From Bradyrhizobium sp. CB3481 (lineage in GTDB: Bacteria > Pseudomonadota > Alphaproteobacteria > Rhizobiales > Xanthobacteraceae): a DNA stretch of 64,000 nucleotides. This document shows positions 1 to 10,137 of the stretch, one piece after another; the stretch's first letter is position 1; each line of letters begins with the position of its first letter. Under the pieces are notes generated by a model that was not told the DNA's origin, did not search any database, and worked only from the letters and a program-made list of their open reading frames with translations. The translations under genes were made by a program, and so were the position numbers. The stretch spans positions 124,001 through 188,000 of the forward strand of contig NZ_CP121647.1 in assembly GCF_029714305.1 (NCBI RefSeq). Reading direction: 5' to 3'.

Positions 1-1
1 C

Positions 2-1198
2 ATGAGTTCTACCGGCGCGATGACCGGCCTGCGCGTGATCGATCTGACGCGCGTGCTCGGCGGCCCCTATTGCACGCAAATCCTCGCCGACCATGGCGCC
101 GACGTCATCAAGGTCGAACCGCCGGCCGGCGACGAGGTGCGCGACTGGGGTCCTCCCTTCCACGAGGAGGACGCGGCCTATTTCGTCGGCATCAACCGCA
201 ACAAGCGCTCCGTCGGGCTCGACCTGTCGTCCGAGGGTGGGCGCGCGGTTCTCCTGAAGATGCTGGAGACGGCGGACGTCCTGATCGAGAATTTCAAGCC
301 GGGCACGCTCGACAAATGGGGCATCGGCAACGAGGTGTTGCGCGCGAAATTCCCGCGGCTGGTGCATTGCCGGATCTCCGGCTTCGGCGCCGACGGCCCG
401 CGCGGCGGCAATCCCGGCTATGACGCGATCATCCAGGCCATGACCGGCATGATCGCCGCGACCGGCTCGCCGGAAAGCGGCCCGATGCGGATCGGCGTTC
501 CCCTCGTCGATATCACCACCGGGCTTTATGCGGCGATCGGCATTTTGATGGCGCTGTCGGAGCGGCAGCGTTCCGGTTTGGGACAGTTTCTCGAAACCAC
601 GCTGTACGAGACCGGCCTTGCGATCATGCACCCGCACACCGCGAACTATTTCATGCATGGCAAGCCGCCTTCGCTCACCGGCAACGAGCATCCGAACCTC
701 GTTCCGTACGCGATCTTCCCGACCAAGACCGACAACATCTTCATCGGCGTCGGCAATGACGGCACCTTCCGTAAGCTGGCCAAAGAGATCGGCAAGCCTG
801 AGCTCGGCACCGATCCGCGCTTTGCGCGCAACAAGGACCGCATCGCCAACCGCGAGGCACTGCGCGCCGAGCTTGCCGCCGTGTTCAGCCAGCACGAGGC
901 TGAGCCGCTCTGCAATCGCCTGCTGGCGGCGGGCCTGCCGGCCGGCCCGGTGCAGAAGATCGACCAGGCGCTGACCAATCCGCATACGCTGCACCGCGGC
1001 GACATCATCTCGAAGGATTGGTACAAGGGCGTCGCCTCGCCGATCCGGATGGATCGGACCAAGCCGAGCCTGCGGCGGACGCCGCCGAAATTCAGCCAGC
1101 ACACCTCGGAAGTGCTGGGCGAGTTCGGCTATTCCAAGAGCGAGATCGAGGCGCTGGTCGCCAAGGGCGCGGTCTGCGGCACCGAGCGCAAGCGGTAA
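2..1198 (+). CDS. CaiB/BaiF class III CoA-transferase
   Basis: A 398-residue protein of the family III CoA-transferases, which move CoA between carboxylic acids such as formyl/oxalate, carnitine or succinate donors. The N-terminal motif GLRVIDLTRVLGGPYC, the segment DVLIENFKPG near residue 92 and VPLVDITTGLYAAIG near residue 167 are family hallmarks. Asp170 sits where the catalytic Asp169 of formyl-CoA transferase lies. The length matches the family norm of about 400. The ATG is the second base of the window, so a longer upstream start cannot be excluded; a second Met at residue 7 (MTGLRVID) is the more usual family start. The substrate cannot be read from the sequence. The gene is followed by a palindromic repeat and is probably not co-transcribed with ugpB. 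Confidence 0.9.
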   Translation: MSSTGAMTGLRVIDLTRVLGGPYCTQILADHGADVIKVEPPAGDEVRDWGPPFHEEDAAYFVGINRNKRSVGLDLSSEGGRAVLLKMLETADVLIENFKPGTLDKWGIGNEVLRAKFPRLVHCRISGFGADGPRGGNPGYDAIIQAMTGMIAATGSPESGPMRIGVPLVDITTGLYAAIGILMALSERQRSGLGQFLETTLYETGLAIMHPHTANYFMHGKPPSLTGNEHPNLVPYAIFPTKTDNIFIGVGNDGTFRKLAKEIGKPELGTDPRFARNKDRIANREALRAELAAVFSQHEAEPLCNRLLAAGLPAGPVQKIDQALTNPHTLHRGDIISKDWYKGVASPIRMDRTKPSLRRTPPKFSQHTSEVLGEFGYSKSEIEALVAKGAVCGTERKR

Positions 1199-1203
1199 AG
1201 GTA

Positions 1204-1323
1204 GTCGCCCCTGCGAACGCAGGGGCCCATACGCCGCGGCTTCGCTTGGGGCACAAGTGATGGCCGCCCTTCTGCAACCACACACGACTGTGGTTATGGG
1301 CCCCTGCGTTCGCAGGGGCGACG
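1204..1323. repeat. Palindromic intergenic repeat, family A copy 1
   Basis: The outer ends are long inverted repeats: GTCGCCCCTGCGAACGCAGG on the left and the complementary arm ending GGGGCGAC on the right, each followed inward by GGGCCCAT/ATGGGCCC. The centre is unrelated filler. A second member lies at 23718-23838. The element fills the gap between the CoA-transferase and ugpB; a folded transcript could act as a terminator or an mRNA stabiliser. Confidence 0.8.
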
Positions 1324-1468
1324 GAGTGTTGTGGCCTTCGCCTATTTTCCAGCTTCCCTCCGCGCCCGCTTCCCCAATACCTTGCTTTCGCTTATACGGT
1401 CATTTGCACGTCATCCGGCGCTGTTATCGCGCGAAACGAAGGTGACGACCTTAACCCGGAGGGATTCC

Positions 1469-2782
1469 ATGGCATTTCGACAATTCGGCGCAGCAGCGGC
1501 AGTGGGTGTTGCGCTGGCGCTTGCAACGCCGGCCCACGCTGCGATCGAGATCCAGTGGTGGCACGCCATGACCGGCGGCAACAACGACGTCGTCAACAGG
1601 CTCGCCGAAGAATTCAACGCCAGCCAGTCCGATTACAAGGTCGTGCCGACCTACAAGGGTACCTACCCGGACACCATGAACGCCGGCATCGCTGCGTTCC
1701 GCGCCGGCAACGCGCCGCACATCATGCAGGTGTTCGAAGTCGGTACCGCCACGATGATGAGCGCGACTGGCGCCATCAAGCCGGTCTATCAGCTCATGAA
1801 AGACGCCGGCGAGCCATTCGACCCAAAGGCCTACCTGCCGACCATCACCGGCTACTACTCGACCTCCAAGGGCGAGATGCTGTCCTTTCCCTTCAATTCA
1901 TCCTCGATGGTGATGTGGATCAACAAGGACGAGCTGAAGAAGGCCGGGATCGCCGAAATTCCGAAGACCTGGCCGGAAGTGTTCGAGGCCGCCAAGAAGC
2001 TCAAGGCCGCCGGCCATACCAGCTGCGGCTTCTCCAATGCCTGGGTGAGCTGGGCCCATATCGAGCAGTTCTCCGCCTGGCACAATTTGCCGATCGGCAC
2101 CAAGGCCAACGGGCTTGACGGCTTTGATACCGAGCTGAAGTTCAACTCGCCGGTGCATGTGAAGCATCTGCAGAACCTGATCGATCTGCAGAAGGACAAG
2201 ACCTACGACTACAGCGGCCGCGACAGCAAGAACGAAGCCCGCTTCGGCTCCGGCGAGTGCGCGATCTTCCTGACCTCGTCGGGCTATTACGGCACCGCAA
2301 AGGGCACAGCGAAGTTCGACTTCACCTCGGCGCCGATGCCGTATTATCCGGATGTTGCCGGCGCGCCGCAGAACTCGATCATCGGCGGTGCCTCGCTGTG
2401 GGTGATGGGCGGCAAGAAGCCGGAAGAGTACAAGGGCGTCGCAAAGTTCTTCGCCTTCCTGTCCGACACCAACCGGCAGGCCAAGCTGCACCAGGAATCC
2501 GGCTATCTGCCGATCACCAAGGCGGCCTATGAGAAGTCGATCAAGGACGGCTTCTACGAGAAGAACCCGACGCTGCAGACGCCCCTGAAGGAGCTGACCA
2601 ACAAGGAGCCGACCGAAAACTCACGGGGCCTGCGCTTCGGCAACATGGTGCAGATGCGCGACATCTGGGCCGAGGAGATCGAAGCGGCGCTGGCCGGCAA
2701 GAAGACCGCCAAGGAAGCGCTCGATTCCGCGGTCTCGCGCGGCAACGCCATGTTGCGCACCTTCGAGAAGACTGCAAAGTAG
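1469..2782 (+). CDS. ugpB: Glycerol-3-phosphate-type ABC transporter substrate-binding protein UgpB
   Basis: A 437-residue periplasmic solute-binding protein of the family 1 extracellular type. Residues 1-24 form a signal peptide ending THE/PAHA-like (TPAHA), and the mature protein begins AIEIQWWHAMTGGNND, typical of UgpB. The aromatic and Gly/Ser-rich segments (GTYPDTMNAGIAAFRAGNAP, FPFNSSSMVMWINKD) fit the binding-cleft regions of this family. The ATG at 1469 was chosen because CGGAGGG lies 5-6 bases before it and it opens directly on the signal peptide; an upstream in-frame extension to 1331 lacks these. It is first in a ugpBAEC cluster. The ligand is likely sn-glycerol-3-phosphate or a glycerophosphodiester, by family similarity only. 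Confidence 0.92.
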   Translation: MAFRQFGAAAAVGVALALATPAHAAIEIQWWHAMTGGNNDVVNRLAEEFNASQSDYKVVPTYKGTYPDTMNAGIAAFRAGNAPHIMQVFEVGTATMMSATGAIKPVYQLMKDAGEPFDPKAYLPTITGYYSTSKGEMLSFPFNSSSMVMWINKDELKKAGIAEIPKTWPEVFEAAKKLKAAGHTSCGFSNAWVSWAHIEQFSAWHNLPIGTKANGLDGFDTELKFNSPVHVKHLQNLIDLQKDKTYDYSGRDSKNEARFGSGECAIFLTSSGYYGTAKGTAKFDFTSAPMPYYPDVAGAPQNSIIGGASLWVMGGKKPEEYKGVAKFFAFLSDTNRQAKLHQESGYLPITKAAYEKSIKDGFYEKNPTLQTPLKELTNKEPTENSRGLRFGNMVQMRDIWAEEIEAALAGKKTAKEALDSAVSRGNAMLRTFEKTAK

Positions 2783-2802
2783 GCTGAGCTCAATCGGGGG
2801 GC

Positions 2803-2921
2803 CCGTCATTGCGAGCGAGGCGAAGCAATCCATGGCACCGCATGATCGGTAGCAATGGATTGCTTCGTTGCTTCAGCACAAAATTGCTTCGTAATTTTGT
2901 CGCGGGCTCTCGCAATGACGA
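2803..2921. repeat. Palindromic repeat, family B copy 1, inside the ugp cluster
   Basis: It begins CCGTCATTGCGAGCG and ends CTCGCAATGACG, with internal repeats of GCAATCCATGG/CCATGG-type arms and GAAGCAATCCA/TGGATTGCTTC. A shorter relative lies at 37851-37937. It fills the space between ugpB and ugpA, where it could lower expression of the permease genes relative to the binding protein. Confidence 0.8.
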
Positions 2922-2931
2922 GCGCGTGTGA

Positions 2932-3813
2932 ATGGAAAAGTCCACCGTCTTCAACAACCGTCTGCTGCCCTATCTGCTGCTGTTGCCGCAGCTCGTCATT
3001 ACGGTTGTCTTCTTCTATTGGCCGGCAAGCCAGGCGATCTGGCAATCCTTCCTGCGCGAGGACGCCTTCGGTCTTCGCTCCGAATTCGTCGGCCTCGAGA
3101 ACTATCAGGCGCTGTTCGCCCAGCCGGAATATTATGCGGCGATCTTGACGACGGTGGTGTTTTCGACGCTGGTTGCGGCGCTGTCGCTGTCGATTGCGCT
3201 GTTGTTCGCCACCCAGGCCGACAAGAATCTGAAGGCCGGAGCGGGATACAAAACGCTGCTGATCTGGCCCTATGCCGTGGCCCCCGCGGTTGCCGGCGTG
3301 CTTTGGTTTTTCATGTTTCAGCCCTCGCTCGGCATGCTCGCACGCCCGCTCCGCGGCGCAGGCATCGACTGGAATCCGCTGCTCAACGGCAACCACGCCC
3401 TGATCCTGGTGGTGATGGCCTCGGTGTGGAAACAGATCTCCTACAATTTCCTGTTCTTCCTGGCCGGCCTCCAGGCGATCCCGCGGAGCGTGCTCGAAGC
3501 CGGCGCGATCGACGGCGCCCGGCCGCTGCGGCGGTTCTGGACCATTACCTTCCCGCTGCTATCGCCGACGACGTTCTTCCTCCTGGTCGTCAACATCGTC
3601 TACGTCTTCTTCGACACGTTCGGCATCATCGATGCCGTGACCGGCGGCGGCCCTGCCGGCGCCACCACCACCATGGTCTACAAGGTCTATGCCGACGGCC
3701 GTCTCGGCGGCGACCTCGGCGGCTCGGCCGCGCAGTCGGTGATCCTGATGGTCATCGTGATCGCGCTCACTGCGGTCCAGTTCCGCTACGTCGAACGCAA
3801 GGTGCAATACTGA
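2932..3813 (+). CDS. ugpA: Glycerol-3-phosphate-type ABC transporter permease UgpA
   Basis: A 293-residue integral membrane protein with about six transmembrane segments, the first at roughly residues 13-33 ([19 protein letters not shown]). The cytoplasmic EAA loop that docks to the ATPase is visible near residue 188 as [20 protein letters not shown]. Length and layout match MalF/UgpA-type permeases. The start ATG at 2932 follows immediately after the palindromic repeat and has only a weak ribosome site (GTGTGA region). The stop codon overlaps the ugpE start (TGATG), indicating translational coupling. Confidence 0.92.
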   Translation: MEKSTVFNNRLLPYLLLLPQLVITVVFFYWPASQAIWQSFLREDAFGLRSEFVGLENYQALFAQPEYYAAILTTVVFSTLVAALSLSIALLFATQADKNLKAGAGYKTLLIWPYAVAPAVAGVLWFFMFQPSLGMLARPLRGAGIDWNPLLNGNHALILVVMASVWKQISYNFLFFLAGLQAIPRSVLEAGAIDGARPLRRFWTITFPLLSPTTFFLLVVNIVYVFFDTFGIIDAVTGGGPAGATTTMVYKVYADGRLGGDLGGSAAQSVILMVIVIALTAVQFRYVERKVQY

Positions 3814-4661
3814 TGGTCGAGCACCGCCCGCTTAACGATATCATCGCCTACGCCATCCTGACGCTTGGCGTTTTCATCGTGGCCTTCCCGGTCTACCTGG
3901 CGCTGATCGCCTCGACCCATGATGCCGGAACGGTGGTGGGCGGCCACATGCCGGCGACGCCCGGCGGCCAGACGCTAGACAACTACTACCGCGCGGTCTT
4001 TGTCGGCGGCGCACGTACCAGCCGCGAGCCGGTCGCCAACATGCTGATCAACTCCTTCGTCTCGGCGATCGGCATTGCCGTCGGCAAGATCTTCATCTCG
4101 ATCCTGTCCGCATATGCCGTGGTCTATTTCCGCTTCCCGTTCCGCAAGACGGCGTTCTGGATCATCTTCATCACGCTGATGCTGCCGGTCGAGGTTCGCA
4201 TCTATCCTACCTACAAGGTGGTCGCCGACCTCAATATGCTCGACACCTATGCCGGGCTGATCCTGCCGCTGATTGCATCCGCCACCGGCACGCTGCTGTT
4301 CCGCCAGTTCTTCATGACGGTACCGGACGAGCTCTTGGAAGCTTCGCGCATCGACGGCGCGGGCCCATTCCGCTTCTTCTTCGACACGCTGCTGCCGCTG
4401 TCGGTCACGACGATCGCCGCGCTGTTCGTGATCCAGTTCATCTACGGCTGGAATCAATATCTCTGGCCGCTTCTGATCACCACGAAGGATTCGATGCAGA
4501 CCATCGTGATCGGCATCAAGAAGATGCTGGCAACGACAGACGAACTCGCCGAATGGCAGCTTGCGATGGCGACGGCGGTCCTCGCCATGCTGCCGCCGGT
4601 CGCAGTGGTCATCTTCATGCAGCGGCTGTTCGTGCGCGGCCTGGTCCAGACGGAAAAGTGA
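3813..4661 (+). CDS. ugpE: Glycerol-3-phosphate-type ABC transporter permease UgpE
   Basis: A 282-residue second permease subunit. It starts [20 protein letters not shown] at the TGATG overlap with ugpA. A long upstream in-frame extension is only a shadow of ugpA in another frame. Six membrane segments are evident, and the EAA motif [20 protein letters not shown] lies near residue 175. The segment [19 protein letters not shown] before it is typical of MalG/UgpE proteins. It forms the inner-membrane channel with UgpA. Its TGA at 4659-4661 overlaps the A-rich lead of ugpC by one base. Confidence 0.93.
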   Translation: MVEHRPLNDIIAYAILTLGVFIVAFPVYLALIASTHDAGTVVGGHMPATPGGQTLDNYYRAVFVGGARTSREPVANMLINSFVSAIGIAVGKIFISILSAYAVVYFRFPFRKTAFWIIFITLMLPVEVRIYPTYKVVADLNMLDTYAGLILPLIASATGTLLFRQFFMTVPDELLEASRIDGAGPFRFFFDTLLPLSVTTIAALFVIQFIYGWNQYLWPLLITTKDSMQTIVIGIKKMLATTDELAEWQLAMATAVLAMLPPVAVVIFMQRLFVRGLVQTEK

Positions 4662-4662
4662 A

Positions 4663-5751
<1,089 letters not shown>

Positions 5752-5755
5752 GGTC

Positions 5756-5842
5756 GTCATTCCGGGGCGACGCGAAGCGTCGAACCCGGAATCTCGTTCC
5801 ACAAGCTCGGGATTCCGGGTTCGCTTCGCGCCCCGGAATGAC
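5756..5842. repeat. Palindromic repeat, family C
   Basis: The outer arms are GTCATTCCGGGGCG and CGCCCCGGAATGAC, with inner arms CGAACCCGGAATC and GATTCCGGGTTCG. The whole unit can fold into one long hairpin just after ugpC and may end the ugp transcript. Only one copy of this family is in the window, but it shares GTCAT...ATGAC ends with families B, E and F. Confidence 0.8.
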
Positions 5843-5887
5843 TGCCACAAACCTCGCCGCGGCCGATTTACGCAGCTTTCAGAGGCG

Positions 5888-5916
5888 CTTGAACCCTCCT
5901 CAAATCACCCCCATAT
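5888..5916 (+). promoter_or_regulatory. Sigma-32 (RpoH)-type promoter of the small heat-shock gene
   Basis: A -35 element CTTGAA at 5888-5893 is followed after 15 bases by CCCCATAT at 5909-5916, an almost exact match to the classical heat-shock promoter (CTTGAAA, spacer, CCCCATNT). It lies about 90 bases before the hsp20 start, leaving room for the structured leader described next. Confidence 0.7.
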
Positions 5917-5919
5917 TGC

Positions 5920-6002
5920 TTCTTGACCGGACGGCAAGTCGGCCGGCCGGTTGCATGGGGCGCCGCAAGGGCCCCTCAAAGTCGCTTCGAGAGGACTTTG
6001 TA
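5920..6002 (+). promoter_or_regulatory. ROSE-like RNA thermometer in the hsp20 leader
   Basis: The leader can form successive hairpins: GACCGG (from 5925) with CCGGTT (from 5946), then GGGGC 5957-5961 with GCCCC 5971-5975. The last element pairs TCGCT (5982-5986) with the ribosome site AGAGGA (5990-5995). A U-Y-G-C-U strand facing the Shine-Dalgarno sequence in the final hairpin is the defining feature of ROSE thermometers, which were described for Bradyrhizobium small heat-shock genes. Here it would hide the ribosome site at low temperature. No folding energy was computed. Confidence 0.6.
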
Positions 6003-6428
6003 ATGTCTCGTGTTCCTTCGTTGTCCAGTCCGTTCCTGCTTGGGTTCGACGAAATCGAGCGTGCGCTCGATCGCGTCGTCAAAGGCGCCGACGGTTATCC
6101 TCCCTACAACATCGAGCGGTGCGACCGTGCCAACGGCCAGCCCGAACGGTTGCGCATCACGCTGGCAGTGGCGGGTTTTACCCGTGACCAACTCGATGTG
6201 ACGATTGAGGAAAACCAGCTCGTGATTCGGGGCCGCCAGCAGGACGACAAGGCCCGGCAATACATCCATCGCGGCATCGCCGCGCGCCACTTCCAGCGCA
6301 CCTTCGTGCTGGCGGAGGGGATGCTGGTGCTGGGCGCGGATCTGAAGAACGGGCTGTTGTCGATCGATCTGGCCAGGCCTGAGCCTGAAAGGGTCGTTAA
6401 GACAATCGCTATCAATGAGCACGAATAA
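6003..6428 (+). CDS. Small heat-shock protein, Hsp20/IbpA family
   Basis: A 141-residue ATP-independent holdase of the alpha-crystallin type. It starts MSRVPSLSSPFLLGFDEIER, as rhizobial class A small heat-shock proteins do. The alpha-crystallin domain spans about residues 35-130, with PYNIER, ITLAVAGFTRDQLDVTIE and a C-terminal GLLSIDLARPEPE segment. The ATG at 6003 lies 7 bases after AGAGGA; an in-frame upstream extension would run through the ROSE-like leader and is rejected. It is followed 52 bases later by a DUF1150 gene, probably in the same transcript. Regulation is likely by RpoH plus the RNA thermometer. Confidence 0.93.
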   Translation: MSRVPSLSSPFLLGFDEIERALDRVVKGADGYPPYNIERCDRANGQPERLRITLAVAGFTRDQLDVTIEENQLVIRGRQQDDKARQYIHRGIAARHFQRTFVLAEGMLVLGADLKNGLLSIDLARPEPERVVKTIAINEHE

Positions 6429-6480
6429 TAGTGGAACAAGGAGCGGACTCGACCGCTTAGTCTCCAGAGGAGTCGAGACC

Positions 6481-6747
6481 ATGAGTGATGTGAGTGTGAC
6501 CTACGAACCCGAAAAGGTTTCCGTCGAGGCGCTTGCCCATCTTGGTGAAGGGCATATCGCCTATGTGAAACAAGTCCGTTCCGAGGACGTGCCGGGACTG
6601 TTTCCGCAGGCGCCGAAAATCGCGCCGGGACTCAAACTGTTCGCGCTGCATGCCGCCGACGGCACCCCGATCATGCTGACCGACAGCCGGGAAGCGGCGA
6701 TCGCCAACGCATGGAGCAACGAGCTCCAGGCCGTCAGCGTACACTGA
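6481..6747 (+). CDS. DUF1150 family small protein
   Basis: An 88-residue acidic cytosolic protein, MSDVSVTYEPEKVSVEALAH at its start, with the conserved core APGLKLFALHAADGTPI...TDSREAAIANAWSNEL. This matches the DUF1150 family, which often follows an hsp20 gene in Hyphomicrobiales. No catalytic motif is visible. The start has GAGGAG about 10 bases upstream. Its position 52 bases after hsp20 without a promoter in between suggests heat-induced co-expression. The function is unknown. Confidence 0.85.
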   Translation: MSDVSVTYEPEKVSVEALAHLGEGHIAYVKQVRSEDVPGLFPQAPKIAPGLKLFALHAADGTPIMLTDSREAAIANAWSNELQAVSVH

Positions 6748-6840
6748 CGCAGCCTGCTGCCGTCATTGACACGGCATTGGCTGCGGTCGCTGACGATACT
6801 TCGCCGGCATTGATGCCGCGAAGGTGAGAAGAGGGTTTCG

Positions 6841-6865
6841 GATACGCGGGCATCGCCCGCGTATC
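6841..6865. terminator. Palindromic terminator between convergent genes
   Basis: A perfect inverted repeat GATACGCGGGC / GCCCGCGTATC with a 3-base loop sits between the DUF1150 gene and the convergent chemoreceptor gene. It lacks a strong T-run on the plus strand (GTCTCTCT follows). It probably serves both transcripts. Confidence 0.65.
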
Positions 6866-6890
6866 GTCTCTCTAACAAGCTTTGGTCCGC

Positions 6891-8579
6891 CTAGGCCGCA
6901 CGGACGGTGGACAGGAATTTCTCCACCTCACCCTTGAGATGATTGCTCTGCGCCAGCAACGAGCGGGCGAGACCGTGGACATGCGTCGATGCTGCGCCAG
7001 TATCGGTCGCCCCGCGGTTGACGTCGGTGATGCTGCCCGCGACCTGCGTGGCGCCCTGCGCGGCCTGCTGCACGTTGCGTGAGATTTCCTGCGTCGTGGC
7101 GCCCTGCTCTTCCACTGCTGAGGCGATCGCCTGCGAGATTTCCGCGATGCGGCCGATCGTGCCGCCGATCTGCTGGATCGCCGACACCGATTGATTGGTC
7201 GCCGACTGCATCTGGCTGATCTGCTCGCTGATCTCCTCGGTCGCTTTCGCCGTCTGCGACGCCAGCGCCTTGACCTCGGAGGCGACGACCGCAAAACCCC
7301 GTCCGGCTTCGCCGGCGCGCGCCGCTTCGATCGTGGCGTTCAGCGCCAACAGATTGGTCTGCTCGGCGACCGCGCTGATCATCTTCACCACCTCGCCGAT
7401 CCTGCTGGCGGATTGGGCAAGATCGGAAATCCGCGCATTGGTCTGCTCGACCTGGCTGACCGCCTCGCGCGATATCTTGTGCGAATCCTGGACCTGGCGG
7501 CTGATCTCCGACACCGACGAAGCCATTTCCTCCGCGGCCGCCGCGGCCGATTGCGCATTCGCCGAGGACTGCTCCGAGGCGCTAGCGACCGTCGCCGACA
7601 GCACCTGGGTTACTTCCGCGGTCTTGGTGAGCTGTCCGGCGGAAGATTCGAGCTCGGACGAGGCGCGCGATACGGTCTGGATGATCTTTCCAATGACGGA
7701 ATCGAATCCGTCCGCCATCTGCTGCATCGCGGCCCTGCGCTCGCCTTCCGCCTTCAACTTCAGGCCCGCCTGCTCCGCCTCCATCGACTGCACCCGCAGC
7801 GCGTTGTCGCGGAACACCTGCACGGCGCGCGCCATGGCGCCGACCTCGTCGCCGCGGCTGAGCGCCGGCACCGAGACGCCGAGATCGCCGCCGGCAAGGC
7901 CCTTCATCACGTCGGTCATTTGCGCGATCGGCCTGATAACGCCGAACGCCACGCCGAAAATACCGCCGCCGATGATGAGAAACACCGCGGCCGAAACAGC
8001 CCACAGCACGAAGGTAAAGGTGGAGACGCGGTCCGTCGCTGCGATTTCCGTCGCCGCGTTCTGGTCGTTGGTCTGCTTGACAATGTCGTCGATGATGGCG
8101 CGGTGCGCCGTGTAGCGCGCGGTGATCTCGGCGTAGGATTTCGCCGCCGCGGCGGCGTCGCCCTTGGCAAGCGCCGGCAACAGGCCGTCCTGGATCGCTG
8201 TCCAGAAGCGGCGCACTTCGCTGTCGGATTTCTCCACCAGCTTCGTCTTCAAGACCGGATCGAGGTCGGACTTGATCCAGAAATCGCGGCGCTCGTCATA
8301 TTCCTTCTTGAGCTGCGCAATCCTGTCGCGGTGAGCGGCAAGCTGCGCCGGATCGTGCAGCACGAGGGTCGCCTCGAGATAGGCTTCGATGACGTATTCG
8401 GGCGGCGGCAGGATGTCCGCGATCAGATCGTTGCCGAGCTTGATCTGGTTATAGAGGGGACCGCCGACCTTGAGCTGCGACAGCCCGTAAACACTGGTGG
8501 CAATCACGGCGCCGAGGCCTAGCGCAGTAACCAGTCCGAAAATCAATATCGCGCGCGAAATCGTCAGGCGCAGCGTCAT
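6891..8579 (-). CDS. Methyl-accepting chemotaxis protein
   Basis: A 562-residue transmembrane chemoreceptor. Membrane segments lie near residues 8-30 ([20 protein letters not shown]) and 190-215 ([20 protein letters not shown]). They bracket a periplasmic helical sensor domain of about 160 residues that ends in a 4-helix-like region. A HAMP domain follows ([20 protein letters not shown]). The long cytoplasmic coiled coil contains the highly conserved hairpin tip [19 protein letters not shown] and [15 protein letters not shown] 8579 was chosen over an upstream in-frame ATG at 8633 because GGAGA precedes it and it opens directly on the first membrane helix. The ligand is unknown and no che genes are nearby. 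Confidence 0.93.
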   Translation of the reverse strand: MTLRLTISRAILIFGLVTALGLGAVIATSVYGLSQLKVGGPLYNQIKLGNDLIADILPPPEYVIEAYLEATLVLHDPAQLAAHRDRIAQLKKEYDERRDFWIKSDLDPVLKTKLVEKSDSEVRRFWTAIQDGLLPALAKGDAAAAAKSYAEITARYTAHRAIIDDIVKQTNDQNAATEIAATDRVSTFTFVLWAVSAAVFLIIGGGIFGVAFGVIRPIAQMTDVMKGLAGGDLGVSVPALSRGDEVGAMARAVQVFRDNALRVQSMEAEQAGLKLKAEGERRAAMQQMADGFDSVIGKIIQTVSRASSELESSAGQLTKTAEVTQVLSATVASASEQSSANAQSAAAAAEEMASSVSEISRQVQDSHKISREAVSQVEQTNARISDLAQSASRIGEVVKMISAVAEQTNLLALNATIEAARAGEAGRGFAVVASEVKALASQTAKATEEISEQISQMQSATNQSVSAIQQIGGTIGRIAEISQAIASAVEEQGATTQEISRNVQQAAQGATQVAGSITDVNRGATDTGAASTHVHGLARSLLAQSNHLKGEVEKFLSTVRAA

Positions 8580-8750
8580 GGCAATGTTCTCCGGGCGAGT
8601 AAAAAAATTCCCAGCGCCCGAACTAACGGCCATTTAGCTTAAAATTGCGTTTAATTAGTTTACTACCGTTCAGAGAAGCCCACGCTTCGCTGCGCGGAAC
8701 CGCGGCGTTTTTCGGGTTCGCGTGAAGAATATTCGCCAAAAACGAGCGAT

Positions 8751-9212
8751 CTAGGCCGCGCTCGCCGGCGGTAGCGCGAGCACCGAATAGATCGCCTGGG
8801 CGTCGCGGGAGGCACGCAACTTCTTGGCAACGTCCACGTCGCGGAGCAGGCGGGCGATTCGCGCCAGGGCCTTCAAATGGTCGGCACCGGCCCCTTCCGG
8901 GGCCAGCAGCAGGAAGATCAGGTCGACCGGCTGGCCGTCCATCGCCTCGAAATCGATCGGACGTTCGAGCCGGGCGAATAGCCCGAACAGCTTTTCCAGT
9001 TTCGGCAGTTTGCCGTGCGGGATGGCGACACCATAGCCGACGGCCGTGGTGCCGAGCTTCTCGCGCTGCAGCAGCACCTCGAACACCGCCCGCTCGTTTT
9101 GGCCGGTCAGGACGGAAGCCCGTGCGGCCAGTTCCTGCAGCGCCTGTTTCTTGCTGATGACCTTCAATGCGGGGAGAATCGCCTCGGGTGCGACCAGATC
9201 GGTAATCGTCAT
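8751..9212 (-). CDS. ptsN: Nitrogen-PTS phosphocarrier EIIA(Ntr)
   Basis: A 153-residue phosphoacceptor of the nitrogen-related phosphotransferase system. His66 within GYGVAIPHGKL is the site phosphorylated by NPr. The EIIA fold motifs KQALQELA, VGYGVAIPHG and LVFLLLAPEGAG-like (LIFLLLAPEGAGADHLKAL) are all present. It is the last gene of the rpoN-hpf-ptsN group on the minus strand, the classical association of sigma-54 with ptsN. EIIA(Ntr) modulates potassium transport, the stringent response and carbon/nitrogen balance in related bacteria. Confidence 0.95.
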   Translation of the reverse strand: MTITDLVAPEAILPALKVISKKQALQELAARASVLTGQNERAVFEVLLQREKLGTTAVGYGVAIPHGKLPKLEKLFGLFARLERPIDFEAMDGQPVDLIFLLLAPEGAGADHLKALARIARLLRDVDVAKKLRASRDAQAIYSVLALPPASAA

Positions 9213-9441
9213 GGGGCGTTCCGAGGTGAATTAACCGTCAGGTTGCGAGATAGGTTCTAGAACCGGGGCGTCAAGAAGGTGAGACAGGAGGCGGGCTTAA
9301 CCCGGGTCCTGATTTGCACGGCTTCTACTCCAACGTACGCACGCTGCCAACTCCCGAAGGGCAAGTTCCTGCCCCCGTGCTTAAAGAGCCGCGGACCATA
9401 GGGAGAGCCATTCGGGGCGTCAATGCTTTCGGTCCCAGATG

Positions 9442-10044
9442 TCAGGGGGTAACCGCCGGCGGATCGACCCAGCCGACATTGCCGTCCGCCCGGCGGTAAA
9501 TGATGTTTACCCGGCCGCTGGAGCCATGCTGGAAGACGAGGCAGGCGGCCCCCGTCAGGTCGAGTTCCAGGACCGCCTCGCTGACCGAAAGCCGCTTCAG
9601 CGAGGTCGTCGCCTCGGCAATGATGACCGGGCTGTAGGAGGTCACCTCCCCGTCCCCTTCCGCCGGCGCCTCGATGACATAGCTCGGCGCGTCCAACATC
9701 GGCCCGTCGAGCTCGGCCAGCGCCGCCGAGGCCGCATAGGCCTTGCGGGCGGAGCGATCCTTCAGCCGGCTCTTGTAGCGGCGCAGGCGCTTCTCGATCA
9801 TCAGCAGCGCCTGGTCGGCGCTGGCATACGCGTCGGTGGCATTCGATTCGGCTTCCAGCGTGATCCCGGAATCGAGGTGCAGCGCGCAATCGGTACGGAA
9901 GCCGAAGCCGTCCTTGCTCAGCGTGATGTGCCCGGAATAGTTACCGTCGAAATATTTTCTCAAAACTTCATCGGTGCGCTCGCTGACGCGCGAACGAAGC
10001 GCCTCGCCGACACTGATACTTTTCCCGGAGATTCGAAGGGTCAT
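9442..10044 (-). CDS. hpf: Ribosome hibernation-promoting factor, long form
   Basis: A 200-residue HPF/RaiA protein that dimerises ribosomes in stationary phase. The N-terminal S30AE domain covers about residues 1-100 (TLRISGKSISVGEALRSRV; DQALLMIEKRLRRYKSRLKD). After a linker the C-terminal dimerisation domain begins near residue 140 and ends in the usual VFQHGSSGRVNIIYRRADGN. The length marks the long form. It lies between rpoN and ptsN. The 230 bases downstream to ptsN hold no gene that I can support, so ptsN may have its own promoter. Confidence 0.95.
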   Translation of the reverse strand: MTLRISGKSISVGEALRSRVSERTDEVLRKYFDGNYSGHITLSKDGFGFRTDCALHLDSGITLEAESNATDAYASADQALLMIEKRLRRYKSRLKDRSARKAYAASAALAELDGPMLDAPSYVIEAPAEGDGEVTSYSPVIIAEATTSLKRLSVSEAVLELDLTGAACLVFQHGSSGRVNIIYRRADGNVGWVDPPAVTP

Positions 10045-10137
10045 TTGATGCCTCGCTTGATGCCTCGGCTACTCTGGTCTTTCCCGGATCGGCTCCACAG
10101 GGCGAAACGAGACTATCGCGATTTGACGCGAACGCAA

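Noticed and set aside
7191..8522. Plus-strand open frame of 443 codons opposite the chemoreceptor
   Set aside because: Arg/Asp/His/Leu-rich composition is typical of an antisense shadow, and the chemoreceptor is certain.
9257..9889. Minus-strand frame overlapping hpf
   Set aside because: Gly/Arg-rich shadow in another frame of the hpf coding strand, extending into noncoding sequence.
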